From the NCBI RefSeq assembly GCF_014204985.1, contig NZ_JACHMP010000001.1, forward strand, positions 6,882,001 to 6,946,000: a DNA stretch of 64,000 nt, written 5' to 3'. Numbering within the stretch: the stretch's first letter is position 1; every line of letters begins with the position of its first letter. Made by a program: the position numbers and the translations under genes. The notes beneath the pieces are model-generated. The model saw nothing but the letters and a program-made list of their open reading frames with translations. It had not been told where the DNA came from and did not search any database. Shown one piece after another: positions 60,689 through 64,000 of the stretch. The stretch comes from Streptosporangium becharense. GTDB lineage: Bacteria; Actinomycetota; Actinomycetes; Streptosporangiales; Streptosporangiaceae.

Positions 60689-63600
60689 TCACCCCCGGCG
60701 CAGGCGGGACTCGATGGTCTCGATGATCCGCGGACGCAGTTCCGCGGCGCGGATGACGGCGTCGACGGAGCCGACCTCGACCGCGCGCCGGATGTCGTGC
60801 ACACGGTCGAACTCCGCGGCCACCTCGCCGAGCTTCTCCGCGCGGACCGACGAGCGGAGCTCGTCGAGCTCCGCGGCCAACGCGGCACGGTCGGCGCCGG
60901 AGGCGGCCGCGACGCGGGTCTCCAGCTCCCGCACGCGCGGATCGTCCGCGGCGCGGGCGTTGACGTCGCCGGAGAACACCACCGCGGCGGCGGGGGCACC
61001 GCCGAGCACCGAGGCGAACGAGCCTTCCAGCGCGAGCACGGTCATGTTCGGGTTCAGCGCCTTCGAGAACACCACGAACGCGCCACCGTGGTACCGGGAG
61101 ATCACGCAGAACACGATGGGCCCCCGGAAGTTCACGATCGCGCGGCCGATCTCGGCGCCGTACTCCAGTTGCAGCTTCCGCATCGACTCCGGCGAACCGT
61201 CGAAGCCCGACAGGTTCGCCAGCACCACCAGCGGCCGGTTGCCGCTGGCCGCGTTGATCGCCCGCGCGGCCTTCTTCGACGACCGCGGGAACAGCGTGCC
61301 CGCGGTGTAGGTGTCCGGGCCGTCGGTGGGCGGGAAGCCGCGCCGCGGCACCGCCCGTGACTCGATGCCGAGCATGCATACCGGTATGCCACCGAGATGC
61401 GCGTCCTGCACCACCGCGGTCTCCGCGTCGGCCATGCCCGCCCAGCGTTCCAGCACCGGGTGGTCCTGGTCGGAGAGCGCCCGCATCACGGTCCGGATGT
61501 CGAACGGCTTCTTGCGGTCCGGGTTCGCCTCGGCGGAGAAGATCTCGCCGACGGTGGTGAAGTCGCTGCCCGCCACGGAATGCGGGAAGTCGCAGACGTC
61601 GCGGTCGACGGGGTCGGTCGTCTCCGTCCGCCGCGGCGCCTCCTCACCGGGTGCGATGTACGTGTGCTCGTAGTGCGACATCAGCACGTCCCGCGCGGCG
61701 GCCAGGTTCGGCGCCCAGTACTGCGCCTGCCCGTTCGGGCCCATCACCCGGTCGTAACCGCCGATGCCGAAGTTGTCCTCGGCCGACACGCCACCGGAGA
61801 AGTCGAGCGACTGCTTGCCGGTGAGCACCATCGCCGAGTCCGGCGTCATCACCAGGATGCCCCTGGTGTGCATGAGCATCGTCGCCTCGGCGTTCCAGTA
61901 CGGCTGCGCGCCGACGTTGATGCCCGCGACCACGATGTTGATCTCGCCGCCGTCCTGGGTGAACTCGACGATCCGCTTGAGCGCCGCGGCCACCCAGTCC
62001 ATGTTCTCCGTGCCCGACTCCATGGAGATCCGGGCACCGGAGGACAGCGCGTACCACTCCAGGGGGACCCGCATCCGCTCGGCCAGGTCCAGCGCCGCGA
62101 TCACGCGGCGGCACTCCGGCTCCGACAGCGCGCCGAGCGACTTCGTCGGGTCGCCGAGCAGCACGACCCTGGTGACGCCCTGCGGGTGCCGCCGGGTCGG
62201 CGTGCTGACCACGCCCGCGACGATCGCCGCGGTGTTACGCCCCTTCGGCCGGTCGACCGGCACCAGCGTGTGGTCGCCGTCGAGGTCGTGCTCGACGAAG
62301 TCGCCGAGCAGGCCGGTCAGCTCGTACGGGTACACCGTGTTGCGGCTGCTCGCGCGCAGCACCTTCTGCCGGTAGTCGTCGAGCGGCTCGACCGGCTCGC
62401 CCGACGGCTCGCCGACGGTCAGCGTGGTGCCGCCGGTGGCGTCGAAGGAGATGCGCACGGCGATCTTGGCCAGCTCGCCGGTCCTCCGGTCACGCTGCCG
62501 CGCGATGAACAGGATCTCCTCCAGCCCGGCACCCGCGGTCGTCGGCAGCACGCGTCCGACGATCATCTCCAGCTCCGCGCGGGTGAGGTCGCTCGGCGGC
62601 CAGATGTAGACCACGATCCGGTTGGTGGTGAAGCGTCTCTTCGACGGTCGCCGCGACTGCGCGCGGCGGATCGAGTCGAGGCAGGCGGCGACGGTGTCCT
62701 CGGCCGTCGGCAGCGCGACCAGCCTGCCGTCGTGCTCACGCAACTCGGTCAGGTCGCGCACCTGCGCGAACGCGACGAGGCGGTCGTCCGACGGGTTCTC
62801 CCGCGCCACGCACTGGAAGAGGTAGACCTCCTCATCCGACGACGGCAGCCGGGTGAGGTCGAACTTGCTCAGCCGCTCCAGCTGCATCCGCTGCGCGATG
62901 TACGGGTGCAGTCCGCGGATCAGCCGCTCCTCGGCCATCCCGGTGGCCGACGGGCGGAACGTGAAGTGATGGTGCATCACCGCGCCGCCGCTACCCGCGA
63001 CGGTGGTGGTGAGCCTGCGGACCTGGTCCGGCAACCGGTGCCTGCTGATGACCTCGTGCAGCGCGGCCGCCATCGCGTCGGAGTCCTCCGGCTGCTTCTC
63101 CCAGGCGAGATAGATGTCGGCGTCGATGGCGTCCTCGCCGCCCGCCAGCTCCGCGAGCCCGCGCAGCGCGTCGCCCAGTGCCTCGAAGCTCACCGCGGAG
63201 GAGACGACGCACGATCCCGCGCGCTCGGCGACCACGAACGTGCAGCCCGCGACCTCGCGGGTGCGGACGCCGGTGAGGCCCTTATTGCCGTAGTACCGCC
63301 GGGTCAGCACCTCCAACATGATCGCGTTGTCCAGGTCGCCGCGGACGAGCCGCTGGCCGAGCAGCCGCACCAGCGGCTCGGTGCTGCGCACCATCTCGGC
63401 GATGCGCTCGGCGCGGTCCGGCGCGTCCGGGTTCGCATCCAGGTGGCGCAGGTGCCTGCGGACGTCGGCGTAGACGCGGGCACGGTTGCGGCGCAGCAGC
63501 GGCTGGCCGAACCAGGCGAACACCACGCCGCGCGCGAGGTCGACGAGCACGGGGAAGCGGACCTGCGTCGCGGCCACCAGCCGCTCCAGCGCGAGGCCGG

Positions 63601-64000
63601 CGGGCTCGCGCAGCGTCTCGTCCGGCGGCGGCTCCCGCAGCCACGCGCGCAGCAACGCCGCGACGACCGCGGCGTCGGCGGACGCGCGTTGCAGGGCGAG
63701 GAAGATCCGGAACACCGCGGCTTCGAGCTCGGGGGAGCGCTCCAGATCGGTGACACCGTAGTGCCCGAGTGCCTTGGCGAGCTTGGCCCGGAACGCCTCC
63801 GGCAGCCCGGCCCGCTCGACGTCGAGACTCTGCAGGTAGATGTGGAAGTACTCGCGGGCGCTGTACACATGGCCGTCACCGCCGCCGTCCTCGCCCGCCG
63901 GCCGGTTACGGCTCAGCTCGGCGAGGTCGGCGAACACGGCGACGAGTTCGAGTTCCTCGGCGAGCGGCCGGTGGCCTTCCTCGGCGGCCGCCCGGCGCGC
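60689..64000 (-). CDS. Large multidomain acetyl/acyl-CoA carboxylase, central and carboxyltransferase regions (5' end outside window)
   Basis: The frame is open to the window edge, so at least 1100 C-terminal residues are present. The first roughly 570 (for example YYGNKGLTGVRTREVAGCTF and RLSKFDLTRLPSSDEEVYLF) correspond to the central region of eukaryote-like ACC. From RQKVLRASSRNTVYPYELTG onward is the carboxyltransferase pair: SGARISMESGTENMDWVAAA, INVVVAG-like INIVVAGINVGAQPYWNAEA, LSGFDGSPESMRKLQLEYGA and FSKALNPNMTVLALEGSFAS. Biotin carboxylase and biotin carrier domains are expected upstream. Actinomycetes often carry such fused ACCs in addition to split AccA3/AccD systems. A GTG at 63937 is not the likely start, because coding sequence continues past it. 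Confidence 0.88.
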   Translation of the reverse strand, partial: ARRAAAEEGHRPLAEELELVAVFADLAELSRNRPAGEDGGGDGHVYSAREYFHIYLQSLDVERAGLPEAFRAKLAKALGHYGVTDLERSPELEAAVFRIFLALQRASADAAVVAALLRAWLREPPPDETLREPAGLALERLVAATQVRFPVLVDLARGVVFAWFGQPLLRRNRARVYADVRRHLRHLDANPDAPDRAERIAEMVRSTEPLVRLLGQRLVRGDLDNAIMLEVLTRRYYGNKGLTGVRTREVAGCTFVVAERAGSCVVSSAVSFEALGDALRGLAELAGGEDAIDADIYLAWEKQPEDSDAMAAALHEVISRHRLPDQVRRLTTTVAGSGGAVMHHHFTFRPSATGMAEERLIRGLHPYIAQRMQLERLSKFDLTRLPSSDEEVYLFQCVARENPSDDRLVAFAQVRDLTELREHDGRLVALPTAEDTVAACLDSIRRAQSRRPSKRRFTTNRIVVYIWPPSDLTRAELEMIVGRVLPTTAGAGLEEILFIARQRDRRTGELAKIAVRISFDATGGTTLTVGEPSGEPVEPLDDYRQKVLRASSRNTVYPYELTGLLGDFVEHDLDGDHTLVPVDRPKGRNTAAIVAGVVSTPTRRHPQGVTRVVLLGDPTKSLGALSEPECRRVIAALDLAERMRVPLEWYALSSGARISMESGTENMDWVAAALKRIVEFTQDGGEINIVVAGINVGAQPYWNAEATMLMHTRGILVMTPDSAMVLTGKQSLDFSGGVSAEDNFGIGGYDRVMGPNGQAQYWAPNLAAARDVLMSHYEHTYIAPGEEAPRRTETTDPVDRDVCDFPHSVAGSDFTTVGEIFSAEANPDRKKPFDIRTVMRALSDQDHPVLERWAGMADAETAVVQDAHLGGIPVCMLGIESRAVPRRGFPPTDGPDTYTAGTLFPRSSKKAARAINAASGNRPLVVLANLSGFDGSPESMRKLQLEYGAEIGRAIVNFRGPIVFCVISRYHGGAFVVFSKALNPNMTVLALEGSFASVLGGAPAAAVVFSGDVNARAADDPRVRELETRVAAASGADRAALAAELDELRSSVRAEKLGEVAAEFDRVHDIRRAVEVGSVDAVIRAAELRPRIIETIESRLRRG

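Noticed and set aside
63875-63937. GTG at 63937 as the start of the ACC gene
   Set aside because: In-frame sequence upstream to the window edge (AEELELVAVFADLAELS) has no stop and reads as coding, so the gene begins outside the window.

Overview
The window is dense, very G+C-rich actinomycete chromosome: many GTG starts, ATGA/GTGA gene overlaps, an actinobacterial-type integration host factor (mIHF), a RamB-type regulator beside isocitrate lyase, glucosyl-3-phosphoglycerate synthase, and sugar ABC operons without their own ATPase. A filamentous actinomycete, possibly a Streptosporangiales member, fits best; that placement is inference from protein style only. No rRNA, tRNA, CRISPR array or recognisable transposase was seen.

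Layout. 1-4165: operon for a polar amino acid ABC transporter, an N-acyl-D-amino-acid deacylase and a beta-lactamase-fold serine hydrolase, followed by a convergent LysR gene. 5605-16004: probable specialised-metabolite locus with a MalY/PatB C-S lyase, bioD, bioA, a free acyl carrier protein, a FabF-type ketosynthase, a BioF-type alpha-oxoamine synthase, an adenylation-carrier-reductase enzyme and a P450 lacking the usual I-helix acid. It looks like a biotin-type pathway with added reductive chemistry and no bioB in view. 16379-23080: leucine-rich-repeat protein, three-gene ABC-2 exporter, esterase and soluble Ser/Thr kinase.

23212-26354 is the most unusual region. An ABC ATPase gene is broken between its Walker A and Walker B codons. 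About 340 bp of the gene has been replaced by about 2.7 kb of visibly less G+C-rich DNA. The insert carries a 158-nt hairpin whose inner-stem deviations are all G-U on one strand, a protein with 44-residue repeats, and a row of hairpins at its right edge.

26598-36267: HU, a PadR/TPR pair, two very small genes, mIHF, aceA with divergent ramB, a CHAT-fold protein without catalytic residues, and gpgS. 36340-43296: LacI-controlled beta-galactoside uptake and GH42 locus with visible operators. 43334-49175: membrane-anchored hydrolase, then a taurine/sulfonate operon (tauCABD-like) preceded by a Cys-containing leader peptide. 49213-58026: LacI-controlled rhamnoside locus (MFS, GH78, SDR, GH3) with three matching operators. 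58055-64000: methanethiol oxidase (SBP56) with a His-rich membrane partner, and the 3' part of a large eukaryote-like acetyl-CoA carboxylase gene that runs off the window.
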